Shown here in pieces: positions 56,201-59,339 of a stretch of 64,000 nucleotides of DNA; the stretch's first letter is position 1, and each line of letters begins with the position of its first letter. The DNA comes from Saxidomus purpurata (Eukaryota; Mollusca; Bivalvia; Venerida; Veneridae). The notes under the pieces were generated by a model, which was given only the letters and a program-made list of their open reading frames with translations, was not told the origin of the DNA and made no database searches. The translations under genes were made by a program, and so were the position numbers. The DNA lies in assembly GCA_022818135.1 (NCBI GenBank), contig JAFMSR010000039.1, forward strand, positions 310,001-374,000, written 5' to 3'.

Positions 56201-57361
56201 TGTTTTCTAAACACATGCTGTTTCTATTTTTAGTTTAGGTCAAAGACGACATCAGCCGAGACACTTTTCTCTATAATTAACGGTGATGAGATATATGCGA
56301 CATTTGCGATTCTACAAGACACGTACTCGGGAAACAATGTGGAAATCAGGACGTTTTCAAGAGTCATCATTTACGTATATGTGTCACTGTTTACTGTTCT
56401 CGTATTTAATCTACTGATTGCTTTGTTCAACAACGCATATGAGGCAGTTAAGGTAGGTATGATATGCCTTCATATGAGCAATATTATTTTTGCAAAAACT
56501 AAAACATGAAACGGATACAAGTTTGCTTTAGGGAAAAGTTTGCTATAGACTCGAAAACCTTCATTGTAAAAAACACAAACAAGCTTTTGTAGCGTATAAC
56601 ACTGTTTTGTAAAAGGGTAAATTCACTAAGAAAACACAACAAGCTTTTGTAGCGTATAACACTGTATTGTAAAAGGGTAAATATACTAAGAAAACACAAA
56701 CAAGCTTTTGTAGCGTATAACACTGTATTGTAAAAGGGTAAATTCACTAAGAAAACACAAACAAGCTTTTTTAGCGTATAACACTGTATTGTAAAAGGGT
56801 AAATTCACTAAGAAAACACAAACAAGCTTTTTTAGCGAATAACACTGTATTGTAAAAGGGTAAATTCACTAAGAAAACACATACAAGCTTTTTAGCGTAT
56901 AACACTGCGTAGTAAAATGGTAAATTCCTGTGTCTTTATAGGAGTCCTATGAAGCAGAGAAAGAAGTCAGGCCGCTTGTCACTGCTTTACGAAATTACAT
57001 TAACTACAAAAAGCACAGTAATATTGACAATGGTTTTAGTGAAGGAATAAGATCTTTACTAGACTCCAGAGGGCCTCTGAATAAAGCTGAGACTGAGATG
57101 AGAAGTATTTTGAGGAAATATTTAATGCCCCGGCATTCAGAAGATGAGGTGCCAGATGTTGAAATCCGGGAACGTTCACTATTTTTCTTCATGCGTAGCG
57201 ATTTTAAAACGGAAACACAGGACATCCAGGAAAAAAACTGTTGCTGTTGCATAACAAGAAAACGGCCGATAGTATTTTCATGGCATGCATTGCTGTGCTT
57301 GATGTTTGTGAAATGCAAATGTAAAATCCCAGATAACAGTTCACGTCAAGGGACAGTGTAG
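5263..57361 (+). CDS. TRPML: Mucolipin (TRPML) cation-channel gene, multi-exon span
   Basis: Mucolipins are six-helix TRP channels of lysosomes and endosomes that pass Ca2+, Na+, Fe2+ and other cations out of the lumen. Joining the twelve exons from 16494 onward gives 590 in-phase residues. In order these are a luminal (polycystin-mucolipin) domain with many N-glycosylation sequons, S2, S3, S4, the S4-S5 linker, S5 ending in the family signature FIVLGPYHIKF, the pore with INGDEIYATFA, S6, and a 139-residue tail with a CCCC cluster. Three candidate 5' exons (5263-5325, 9175-9289, 15614-15682) keep phase and would give 673 residues, longer than the 550-580 usual for the family. All introns are GT-AG except a proposed GC-AG one after 15682. 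Introns reach 18.2 kb (17097-35288) and 12.9 kb (37210-50116), both full of transposons. The family call is very secure; the paralogue (1, 2, 3 or an invertebrate-specific one) is not resolved. Confidence 0.93.
6024..6215 (+). mobile_element. tRNA-derived SINE
   Basis: GTGGCGCTGTGGTAGCGCG (box A-like, from 6033) and GGTTTGATCCCTACC (box B-like, near 6077) give a tRNA-related head. The body contains AGTGTCCTTAGGAAAGAC and ACATTGCCTC. A segment of the type CCTTgGG.AAGaCa is common in animal SINE bodies. Confidence 0.6.
6648..6730. repeat. Dispersed 80-bp repeat, copy 1
   Basis: The stretch around AAAACCGGAAGCAGGCT and CACTATGTGTTTCATTTCTG recurs with about 85% identity at 9490-9566, in the same orientation. 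No terminal structure is visible. Confidence 0.55.
7605..7890. repeat. Dispersed ~285-bp repeat, copy 1
   Basis: Shared blocks with 50360-50645 include GAAATTACTGCGCTATTA, GATTACGGAAGATAATCATA, ATATAAGAGTTTGTAGTTTG and TTTACGTACNTTCCCGA. Copy 2 has a short extra stretch (GTTAACAAACGTT) in the middle. Confidence 0.65.
9175..9289 (+). CDS. TRPML: TRPML candidate exon with S1 membrane helix
   Basis: The stretch lies between a CTTCTTTACAG acceptor and a strong GGTATGTG donor and is open. It encodes a hydrophobic helix (ILCRLLLILFTLNV) followed by HLDKKMVAIEQASLYG. In mucolipins S1 is followed by a short VxFxEEN-type segment, which KKMVAIEQ could match loosely. It enters in phase 0 and leaves in phase 1, which fits 15614. 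Support comes from position, phase and hydrophobicity, not from strong identity. Confidence 0.42.
9490..9566. repeat. Dispersed 80-bp repeat, copy 2
   Basis: This is a direct repeat of 6648-6730 (AAAACCGGAAGCAAGCTATT, GAACATGCGGACC). It lies 200 bases downstream of the candidate S1 exon of TRPML. Confidence 0.55.
9879..10100. mobile_element. Possible Tigger/pogo-type terminal fragment
   Basis: The segment opens ACAGTTGACTCTCAGTATCTC and repeats TCGAA/TCGAG and 'TTAAGTCGAAG' motifs, as Tigger-like ends often do. A transposase remnant of that family lies at 27189. Only one end is recognisable. Confidence 0.35.
11150..13408. mobile_element. hAT-like non-autonomous element with 8-bp target duplication
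   Basis: The duplication TAATGAAT is perfect at 11142-11149 and 13409-13416. Inside it lie long inverted repeats. The left arm is 11150-11403 plus 12714-12755; the right arm is 13098-13408. The outer ends read CACAG(G)TGAGTGTAGCG. Removing the inserted element at 11404-12713 leaves about 950 bp: two arms of about 300 bp and a 340-bp centre. An 8-bp duplication with ends of the form CA...TG fits the hAT superfamily. No transposase frame is present. Confidence 0.8.
11404..12713 (+). mobile_element. Hairpin-bounded tandem-repeat element ('pearl'/Helentron-like), copy A
   Basis: The 5' end is a stem-loop (AGCTCACCTGGC...GCCAGGGTGAGC) followed by GTCCGTC repeats. The 3' end is a stem-loop (AGGGCCATCTTGGCCCT) followed by CTTG. 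Between them are six units of 166-167 bp, with CTCTGAAACC at about 11639, 11806, 11972, 12138, 12304 and 12470. Most units hold a small hairpin (TGACCCCCGG...CCGGGGGTCA). There is no coding frame and no target duplication, which fits non-autonomous Helentron-like elements; the superfamily is inferred. Confidence 0.75.
13417..15580. other. TRPML intron sequence, nothing recognised
   Basis: This is AT-rich sequence with short random frames and no inverted termini, tRNA-like boxes or protein-family residues that I can support. Confidence 0.4.
15614..15682 (+). CDS. TRPML: TRPML candidate exon, start of luminal domain
   Basis: The open stretch encodes VYEIENNRHIALHHILLQNW. This matches the conserved mucolipin segment just after S1, where an EEN...AF.HLFL pattern precedes the luminal domain. 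The start is ambiguous. A better polypyrimidine acceptor ends at 15585 and would add TFRIGNCRA in phase 0, whereas the acceptor at 15613 keeps phase with 9175-9289. The only way to join 16494 in frame is a donor at 15683 that begins GC, not GT; the joined residues then read DSGYETLPYPP. Confidence 0.55.
16494..16588 (+). CDS. TRPML: TRPML exon, luminal domain part 1
   Basis: The exon starts after TTTTACAG, ends before GTAAGAA, enters in phase 1 and leaves in phase 0. It encodes YETLPYPPAHGPFAVYAVDD followed by IRSGINYTVSQ. The FAVY..DD(I/V)...I...V.Q pattern is the start of the mucolipin luminal domain. It contains a glycosylation sequon, NYT. Confidence 0.85.
16967..17096 (+). CDS. TRPML: TRPML exon, luminal domain part 2
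   Basis: The exon begins after TTTTTTGATAG, ends before GTAAGTG and leaves in phase 1. It encodes FYNAEIEAAGNFKRTEND, then SLTVIIQYYDIMIDQ, then a lysine-rich KKNKTKIVK. It lacks the cysteine that vertebrate mucolipins carry in this part of the luminal domain. Its partner in the vertebrate disulfide appears to be the PEC cysteine of the next exon. The downstream intron is the longest in the gene, 18.2 kb. Confidence 0.85.
17097..18705. other. Start of the 18-kb TRPML intron, little structure
   Basis: The stretch is AT-rich. Around 18590-18660 ATATCAACAAATATCTTG and CGATATATCGAACTC hint at a decayed Tigger-like end, but I cannot define it. Confidence 0.35.
18711..20846 (+). mobile_element. 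Composite tandem-repeat element, copy D
   Basis: The 5' end (AGCTCACCTGAGCTGGTGAG, hairpin-forming) and GTCCGTCGTCCGTCC resemble the other elements. It is followed by three 145-bp units that start near 18884, 19029 and 19174 (AACTAGGTCACA). The 3' end at 20626-20846 is clearly the family of copies A-C, with the GCCTAGAGCTTAGATATT unit and a final GGGCCATCATGGCCC hairpin. The middle, 19300-20620, is unrelated and includes the 42-bp array. It may be one element or two joined remnants. Confidence 0.55.
20040..20625. repeat. 42-bp satellite array
   Basis: Units of 42 bp (core GCAGATCATGATCAGACAGC, then AAAATAATGAATAGCTTA) alternate with shortened units of 28-30 bp that lack the tail. Each unit carries the palindrome GATCATGATC. 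Because 42 is a multiple of three, long repetitive frames appear on the - strand; they are not genes. Confidence 0.85.
21180..23345 (+). pseudogene. Decayed LINE, family A (endonuclease, RT and C-terminal parts)
   Basis: This 5'-truncated copy belongs to the same family as 29990-33690. The endonuclease part starts at about 21190 (YVREDIAI, then TVYRPPRQ). The RT part includes NYRPVSILSILSKIF, LQQAFDTVDHDIL and LSLHLGKTECILFGSKRK. The catalytic YADD is YANN (about 22882), and many stops and frameshifts break the frame. The C-terminal block with DYACSSWYPSLSK is still present near 23280, although it is missing from the fuller copy. It lies on the + strand inside the TRPML intron. Confidence 0.85.
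24618..24690. repeat. Perfect-arm hairpin, 73 bp
   Basis: Arms of 26 bases with two mismatches (core AAACACCCCGGACC / GGTCCGGGGTGTTT) close a short loop. It is much more GC-rich than its surroundings. It may be a small foldback element or a transcript terminator-like hairpin. Confidence 0.6.
24864..26472 (-). mobile_element. Hairpin-bounded tandem-repeat element, copy B
   Basis: This is the reverse-strand copy of the element at 11404-12713. The 3' hairpin (GGGCCAATATGGCCC) is at the left end, and the 5' hairpin with its GTCCGTC repeats is at the right end. It has about eight ~166-bp units. A two-unit block (about 25445-25666) is repeated almost exactly at 25785-26000. One unit near 26000 is truncated and rejoined at GGTCTAGGCCTTGTGG. 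Confidence 0.75.
26915..27019. mobile_element. Small MITE with TTAGCGC-rich inverted ends
   Basis: The ends CTTATTTTAGCGCAGCT and AGCAGCGCTAAAATAAG pair over 17 bases with one mismatch. TTAGCGC recurs internally (26933, 26974, 26990). It is 105 bp long with no clear target duplication. Confidence 0.6.
27180..27485 (+). pseudogene. Tigger/pogo-type DDE transposase, C-terminal remnant
   Basis: The frame reads VFDALRYFKFKLLEVAGND, then FKRSVKNSFHYWYENEVES, then LKLSKMKRIHAN, a stop, and LTIAHESLKHSRIKHGW. The F..WY..QV...L..G and L.LS.MKP.HA.WL patterns are those of the end of DDE_1 (CENP-B/Tigger/jerky) transposases. The stop at 27385 (TGA) sits where the family has a conserved Trp. The catalytic core is absent. 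Confidence 0.7.
27505..29200 (+). pseudogene. Non-LTR retrotransposon, family B, 5'-truncated
   Basis: The reverse-transcriptase part starts inside the domain. It includes QRAFDTVNRDALWVKLL, GFKQGEPLSPLLF and the catalytic FADDIVLF (near 27862). Then follow LYGAEVWG, a long C-terminal region and a cysteine/histidine knuckle (CILCNQN...EYHFMLCC near 28830). At least three frame breaks occur (about 28040, 28160-28200, 28420). The 3' end is AATAAATTTGAATTTGAATT at 29171, typical of LINE tails. The clade is not assigned. Confidence 0.8.
29345..29985 (-). pseudogene. LINE family B, second part of an endonuclease region (interrupted copy)
   Basis: On the - strand the sequence reads NATKSPIVTHEG, then MRLVNLGRHYNMGA and SDHAPLEF of an APE-type endonuclease. 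It continues into the connecting region (EKRVRNFERLLFDNES, IEAQNKYKKILFNS). The first part of the same copy lies at 33690-34870, on the other side of the inserted LINE A. Several frame breaks are present. Confidence 0.7.
29990..33690 (+). mobile_element. Nearly full-length LINE, family A (CR1/L2-like), with two frameshifts
   Basis: The start codon is at 30089 and the last stop is near 33204. The order is a signal-like N-terminus (MKFIKYLMVVLLCSIRSG), a 2A-like CGDIHPCPGP, and an APE endonuclease (HLNIRSL, SETWL, YRPP, LLGDFNT, SDHQMI). The RT follows (YRPVSIL, LLDLQKAFDTVDH, GVPQGSILGPLLF, YADD near 32457), then a C-terminal region (WLPVEKRVNQI, LWNNLPQ). Single extra A bases in A-runs at 32025-32031 and 32574-32578 break the frame. 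An internal block of about 50 residues seen in other copies is missing near 32795. The 3' UTR ends AATAAATCTATCTATCT at about 33667. Confidence 0.88.
33690..34870 (-). pseudogene. LINE family B, ORF1 end and start of endonuclease (interrupted copy)
   Basis: On the - strand, HFPTEIVAKQRSLIPKQDKA and LFIDGKPVK match the C-terminal domain of LINE ORF1 proteins. They are followed closely by VFIWNCSGL, the start of an endonuclease. Further on, VDLFDTVINDVLQFEQLGN (near 33850) matches a mid-endonuclease segment. It then stops at the LINE A junction and resumes at 29985. Confidence 0.65.
34965..35065. repeat. (CA)n microsatellite
   Basis: Imperfect CA repeats are interrupted by CACCAACA, CGA and CAATCACG. 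The array lies 220 bases upstream of a TRPML exon. Confidence 0.95.
35289..35412 (+). CDS. TRPML: TRPML exon, luminal domain part 3
   Basis: The exon begins after TTTTTTCTAG, ends before GTACGT, enters in phase 1 and leaves in phase 2. It encodes SSIFKPECGLSNYTNEDGQT and LYTYNISKDLIAKNLQGVLK. It contains two sequons (NYT, NIS) and one cysteine, which corresponds to the luminal cysteine before the strand-rich half of the domain. Confidence 0.88.
35471..36828 (+). mobile_element. Mollusc-type tandem-repeat element F
   Basis: It opens ATGCCCCAAAAGGGTGGCAT followed by CGTCTGTCCGTCTGTCTGTC, and closes CTTTCGGGGGCATTTGTCAC, so its ends are complementary (GCCCC.../...GGGGC). Inside are three units with CTACCTCAAAGGTCAAGGTC (about 35593, 36494 and 36667). 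A 100-bp duplication (35832-35930 and 36117-36215, both around AAATATCGAAGATATTTATA) separates the first two. Confidence 0.6.
37119..37209 (+). CDS. TRPML: TRPML exon, luminal domain part 4
   Basis: The exon begins after TTTGTATCAG, ends before GTAAGTG and leaves in phase 0. It encodes VFEVNLTFALHAVRIDEDD followed by EEAVCHKIQGN. The alternating pattern before a single cysteine matches the mucolipin strands that precede the second conserved luminal disulfide. It contains one sequon, NLT. Confidence 0.9.
37210..39660. other. TRPML intron sequence, nothing recognised
   Basis: Between the exon at 37119-37209 and element E, I see only short, unsupported frames. The 70-codon frame at 38309-38518 has KLCNWCSQP but no family I can name and no splice context. 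Confidence 0.35.
39668..41164 (+). mobile_element. Mollusc-type tandem-repeat element E
   Basis: It opens GCGATGTCGTTTGTAGGGCG with GGGCGG runs and ends TTTGGCGGCATCCGTCTCTT then CTTG, the same final CTTG as elements A-C. Internal units of about 130 bp repeat TCAATAACT(C/T)AAG, ATGNAACTTGGT and GGGTCAAGGTCA. A foldback MITE is inserted at 40245-40941. Confidence 0.65.
40245..40941. mobile_element. Foldback MITE nested in element E
   Basis: TTAG stands on both sides (40241-40244 and 40942-40945). The ends pair over about 40 bases: GTTTACA near both tips, then GTTTCTTGTACAAGACATTA. Each end also folds on itself, because CTTGTACAAG recurs about 40 bases inward. The empty site (TTTTTTAGATTGTTTTAAGC) can be read at 40146-40165 in a neighbouring unit of the host element. 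Confidence 0.75.
41290..41369. repeat. Hairpin element 1 with GAGGCTCTGCCGAG loop
   Basis: Arms of about 33 bases (ATCCGTC...TGACTGTTTTGG and its complement) close the loop CGAGGCTCTGCCGAG. The arms differ by six mismatches, so this is a decayed or self-paired foldback. Confidence 0.7.
41376..41508. repeat. Hairpin element 2 with the same loop
   Basis: Arms of about 50 bases (AATCTAACATGTTCATGAG, then GATAAGGAAATCCCA) pair with TGGGATTTCCTTAACCACAA and onward. The loop contains the same CGAGGCTCTGCCGAG as its neighbour six bases upstream. Confidence 0.7.
42046..42059. repeat. Poly-G run
   Basis: A run of about ten G bases lies in AT-rich sequence. It may be a sequencing-length-uncertain homopolymer. 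Confidence 0.6.
42172..42298 (-). mobile_element. LINE family A, extreme 3' end only
   Basis: The reverse complement of this stretch matches 33565-33690 almost base for base, from CATTGATGTGCATATCATGG-type sequence to the terminal AATAAATCTATCTATCTATC. It is a severely 5'-truncated insertion of the family. Confidence 0.85.
42928..43032. repeat. Double hairpin element
   Basis: Outer arms of 30 bases (TTTTTCGTGTTA...CTGCAGAA) pair with three mismatches. An inner hairpin (GTTGGTG...CACCAAC) closes a loop with CCCGAGCCCGAGG. It is the same style as the hairpins at 41290 and 58821. Confidence 0.7.
43857..44400. repeat. Direct duplication of ~245 bp
   Basis: 43857-44110 and 44159-44400 share TTTTCATATGGCCTTCAA, AAAGAAGAATTAAAATGCAA, ATGAAACAAAATATGATTT and GTTGAAACTTTCTTTTGATA. 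The first copy keeps a 108-codon frame with no recognised family; the second does not. Confidence 0.75.
44404..44655 (-). pseudogene. LINE family C, C-terminal part (interrupted copy)
   Basis: On the - strand the sequence reads NLRSSVHNDLVLQRIPRTNY and then FSMKVWNDIPFDIRGI, the usual end of CR1/L2-type RT proteins. The rest of this copy lies beyond the inserted element at 44656-45442. Confidence 0.75.
44656..45442 (+). mobile_element. Hairpin-bounded tandem-repeat element, copy C
   Basis: The 5' hairpin has lost its outer arm (it starts CCTACGCCAGGGTGAGC). Four GTCCGTC-type repeats follow, then about 3.5 units and the complete 3' end (GATATAGGGCCATCTTGGCC, CTCTTG). It sits inside a - strand LINE. 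Confidence 0.75.
45443..46330 (-). pseudogene. LINE family C, reverse-transcriptase part
   Basis: On the - strand the sequence reads QSGFRKHHSCNTALTRLIDA, VFLDLRKAFDLV, GVPQGSILGPLLFVLYIND, catalytic YADD (near 45875) and MSLHPLKTKCMVIG. After one frame change it continues FYNAYILPIFDYCCTIWGK. Breaks lie near 46086 and 45515. The block between WGK and the NLRSS part at 44655 is shorter than usual, so some sequence was lost at the insertion. Confidence 0.85.
46659..46778. repeat. (GTTAGT/GGTAGT)n minisatellite
   Basis: AGT/GGT triplets and hexamers run for 120 bp. They produce an artificial Ser/Gly frame on + and a Pro/Leu frame on -. Confidence 0.9.
47194..47298. repeat. (CTCC)n(CT)n microsatellite
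   Basis: CCCT repeats pass into a C7 run and then about 30 CT units. It is pure pyrimidine on the + strand for roughly 100 bases. Confidence 0.95.
47300..48890. other. TRPML intron sequence, nothing recognised
   Basis: I found no coding frame, tRNA-like box or paired termini that I can support in this stretch. Confidence 0.35.
48895..49085 (+). mobile_element. tRNA-derived SINE (Thr-like head)
   Basis: CAGTGGTAATGCATAGG and CTTGTAATCCAGGG (anticodon-loop-like, TGT) are followed by box B-like GCAGGTTTGATCCCC. The body contains GGTCTTTCGGATGACACC and ATGTATCGGTTCTGTACA. The latter segment is shared, with changes, with the SINE at 2625. Confidence 0.65.
49550..49736. mobile_element. TA-flanked MITE, copy 1
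   Basis: The inverted ends (CACTTAACCGATATAGAAAC and its partner near 49712) pair over about 25 bases. TA flanks both sides (49548-49549 and 49737-49738), as in Tc1/mariner-type insertions. It shares its interior with 61362-61573. Confidence 0.75.
50117..50216 (+). CDS. TRPML: TRPML exon, luminal domain part 5
   Basis: The exon begins after CGTATTTCAG, ends before GTATAG and leaves in phase 1. It encodes VSFRDQDQDGQFLLELKSKD and LLIKGADLGFYVE. With the previous exon it forms another sequon (GN|VS). It lies between the two cysteines expected to form the second luminal disulfide. Confidence 0.88.
50360..50645. repeat. Dispersed ~285-bp repeat, copy 2
   Basis: This is a direct repeat of 7605-7890 with an extra GTTAACAAACGTT. 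It starts about 140 bases downstream of a TRPML exon. Confidence 0.65.
51050..51165 (+). CDS. TRPML: TRPML exon, end of luminal domain and S2
   Basis: The exon begins after TATTTTACAG, ends before GTAAGTA and leaves in phase 0. HQCERYAVNITV supplies the last luminal cysteine and a sequon. It is followed by a long hydrophobic helix (VEVFAYITVIVDGLTFLLGL) that corresponds to S2. Confidence 0.92.
51946..52116 (+). CDS. TRPML: TRPML exon, S2-S3 linker and S3
   Basis: The exon begins after CGTTACAG, ends before GTAGAT and encodes 57 residues. The linker (HIWRHYQNIYQPLDSNER) is charged. It is followed by NIQWWLLFSSVGDSFTLIGI, whose W-W/Y and D/I pattern is that of mucolipin S3. Confidence 0.93.
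52610..52732 (+). CDS. TRPML: TRPML exon, S4
   Basis: The exon ends before GTAAGTAA. The start is chosen because 52610 keeps phase 0 with the previous exon; the acceptor there (TATTTTAAAG) is weak. It encodes EDNRFGEQLRKLDRHIL and then FLGYGYLLTLFSSLRFLRI, matching the LG..TLL.W.G.IRYL pattern of mucolipin S4. Confidence 0.88.
53051..53113 (+). CDS. TRPML: TRPML exon, S4-S5 linker
   Basis: This short exon lies between CTTTTCCACAG and GTAAGGC. It encodes NISNYCSYINQRKFEAVLKD plus T. It aligns by position with the mucolipin segment that follows S4 (FHNYN..I.TL) and is in phase 0 at both ends. Confidence 0.85.
53351..53473 (+). CDS. TRPML: TRPML exon, S5
   Basis: The exon lies between GAATTACAG and GTAATC and encodes 41 residues. 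After KTVWRSASD comes the S5 helix (FFLACVLTLFVGFWL) and then SSFIVLGPYHIK. GPYHxK at the end of S5 is the clearest family signature in the window. Confidence 0.97.
53757..54240. mobile_element. Tandem-repeat element with GTCC/GTCT head
   Basis: A GTCCGTCC/GTCTGTCT run at 53807-53847 is followed by three units of about 143 bp (TGGACACTAAATCTCC at 53860, with related copies near 54007 and 54147). They contain CACTTCACAGAAGTGATAAG and GGGGCTCGAGATAGTA. The architecture matches the other GTCCGTC-headed elements, but the 3' end is not defined. Confidence 0.6.
55085..55265 (+). pseudogene. LINE C-terminal remnant
   Basis: Across frames it reads HAKSDFFKYSFFPIITVLWN then RLS, the common end of LINE RT proteins (R.D..K.SFFP..I..WN.LP). 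Nothing of the catalytic part is seen. Confidence 0.5.
55340..55760. repeat. GTCCGTCC-headed repeat remnant
   Basis: CCCTTTCCGTTTGTCCGTCC and repeated CNNTNACTTGAGAT motifs (55404, 55541, 55680) suggest another decayed tandem-unit element. Boundaries are not visible. Confidence 0.4.
56234..56452 (+). CDS. TRPML: TRPML exon, pore helices, selectivity filter and S6
   Basis: The exon starts after TTTCTATTTTTAG, so that it reads FRSKTTSAETLFSI and then INGDEIYATFA. The filter is NGDE where most mucolipins have NGDD. After the luminal turn (QDTYSGNNVEIRTFSR) comes S6 (VIIYVYVSLFTVLVFNLLIA) and the start of the tail (LFNNAYEAVK). It ends before GTAGGTA in phase 0. Confidence 0.97.
56570..56931. 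repeat. 61-bp tandem array before the last TRPML exon
   Basis: Six units carry AAGCTTTT at 56583, 56643, 56702, 56763, 56824 and 56885, so the period is 60-61 bp. The array fills most of the last intron and stops about 10 bases before the acceptor. Confidence 0.9.
56942..57361 (+). CDS. TRPML: TRPML terminal exon, cytosolic tail
   Basis: The exon starts after TGTCTTTATAG and runs 139 codons to TAG. It opens with ESYEAEKEVRPLVTALRNY, consistent with the helix after S6. It then has a charged middle and a cysteine cluster (NCCCCITRKR), which matches the palmitoylated cysteine cluster of mucolipin tails. It finishes with a second Cys/Lys-rich patch (VKCKCK) and ends SSRQGTV. The tail is clearly longer than that of the vertebrate proteins, and I see no acidic dileucine signal near its end. 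The 3' exon is preceded directly by a 61-bp tandem array. Confidence 0.93.
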   Translation, partial: ESYEAEKEVRPLVTALRNYINYKKHSNIDNGFSEGIRSLLDSRGPLNKAETEMRSILRKYLMPRHSEDEVPDVEIRERSLFFFMRSDFKTETQDIQEKNCCCCITRKRPIVFSWHALLCLMFVKCKCKIPDNSSRQGTV

Positions 57362-57495
57362 TTGTAGACCATATATTTAGTAAAGCTTAGTTTAACACCA
57401 TCCGCCTCTGTCAATGTTCTCCTTTTTTAGAGTGCAAGAGTTTTTGTAACTCTTATATGTTTAGGTAATCTAAGGTATTATTTGCTTAATTTATA

Positions 57496-57501
57496 AATAA
57501 A
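57496..57501 (+). terminator. Likely TRPML polyadenylation signal
   Basis: This AATAAA lies about 135 bases after the TRPML stop codon, in AT-rich sequence, with a T-rich stretch following near 57533. It is the first canonical signal downstream of the gene. Confidence 0.6.
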
Positions 57502-57938
57502 ATTCAATGATTTCTTTCAGTGTCATTCCATATATTTTTTAATTTCTATTCAAATATGTAGTACATTTTCTTTTGACGTTCTTTTGGCTTATTCTTTTAT
57601 CATGGAGAAGCTTGTTGATATTAAAGACCTATATCTTGTTCATATGATATCATGTTTGGGTATGATGCTCTTCTACGCATCACCCTTTTAGCTTATCGCA
57701 GCACTTAAAAGATCTTTGAATGTCCGTCTTTCGTCTGTGTTCTATTCACAGTTGTATACACATTTTTATGTTAGTCTTACCGTCCCATTTGGACAAAATG
57801 TATATATTGCTGCAATATTCCGCATTTTCAGTGTTCGTTTCCTGATTTAGTAAAATGCTATATTAAGTTTTCTTTTCACATTGAAACTCACAATACAATT
57901 ATATTTTTGCATACCGCATAGGAAGTATTGAGTCGTAC

Positions 57939-58014
57939 CAATCGGAACACCTCAGCAGATTGCTTCGCATCTAATGATGTAGGGAAACGGAATCTGCCGA
58001 GGACTTCCGATTGT
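57939..58014. mobile_element. Tiny foldback element with 9-bp flanking duplication
   Basis: GAGTCGTAC stands on both sides (57930-57938 and 58015-58023). Inside, CAATCGGAACACCTCAGCAG pairs with CTGCCGAGGACTTCCGATTG with a few mismatches. Confidence 0.65.
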
Positions 58015-58820
58015 GAGTCGTACGCCACACGCACGGGGAAAGATCAACCGATATTTTCGTGTATTTAACTCGTGCATAGCATGGTCCGAGATTCGTTTCA
58101 CGGTGATTTATATGTAGAACATAGTCAGACTTTTTATCAAAGTAAACTAAGAAAGAAGAAAAAGTTAAATATATCAGAGACAGGTAACAGCTACATGTAT
58201 TTAAACTTTTTAAATGAACTTTCAGGGGACGCTATAACACTTCAAGCTACGAAATTTGTTAATTACGAATATCCGTGTAGTCTTGAATCGAGAGTTGATA
58301 TCGAAAAGAAATAGTGTTTTTGTAGTGTCATAAGAAAGAGTATCAAAGTTAAGGAATGTATATCGATTGGATATATTCATATTTCAACGTACAAACCTGC
58401 ATTTATAGGAAAAGTATGGCATTTCTCAAAACAAAAGTGGCATGAATTTCTTCCAAGGTAAATGACGTCATAGTTTCTATTGATAAATGACGTCACTGTG
58501 TAAAACACAGTAAATAATGTCAGTGTAAATGGTATCGTCACATTTATCGAGATAACTGGGCATGTGTCAGCAGAAGTTCTGTTTCGAATTTGGTCAATGT
58601 TGTTTTGTTTGACTACGTTTATAAAATACAGTTTAGGAAGCAACCGAGCACTATATATTTAGCGCTAGAAAAACATGCACAGTGGTTAATTCACGTGTGA
58701 ACTCACCAAACGTCATCGCAAGGGGTTTCATTTAATTAACATGAAAAAAACGCTCAAAATAGTATCATACGATTTTCTCGTAGACACTGCAATGAAATCA
58801 AATAAGGTATCCAAGAAAAT

Positions 58821-58972
58821 GATCTTACATGGTCTGCTGTGGAGGAATGGGTTCTCCCGACCTTCGGGAAAGCGGGAGAAAGTTTGAACCTCGCTTCGTT
58901 CGGTTCCTCCTATACCCCTGCTTTCCCTCTGGTCAGGACAACCCATTCCTCCACAGTAGGCAATGTGAGATC
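58821..58972. mobile_element. Foldback element, 152 bp
   Basis: Arms of about 37 bases (GATCTTACATGG..., CTGTGGAGGAATGGGTT) pair with few mismatches; the 17-base block is perfect. The interior holds further small hairpins (CTTCGGGAAAG, CGCTTCGTTCGG). No target duplication is clear. Confidence 0.7.
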
Positions 58973-59339
58973 CTCTAAATTAAACTTACGTCAAGTGTGT
59001 ATTTTACCCTGTATTTGTTATGATTTGTTTTCAAAATTACATGTCTATTTTGTATTCGCTAATCCCTACCAAATTTACTGTAGATATAGTTCATTGCGTG
59101 GAGAAACATGTACAAAATTTACATTGTTCATATGTTTATGTACCCAAGTTTTTAAATATTCTTTACATGCATGTGTATTAACTTGGCAAATTACTTTCGA
59201 AAATAGTATTGTCGCTTACCTTCATTTGAATATATATAGTACATTTACCGGTATTTAGATTCACTAAACACACTATTGTTTGTGTCACATCATTAATTAA
59301 TATTAGTCATGCTTAACTATTCCAATATAATTAATTATC

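Noticed and set aside
58072..58314. 80-codon frame starting near the foldback element
   Set aside because: Composition is random-like and no family features are visible.
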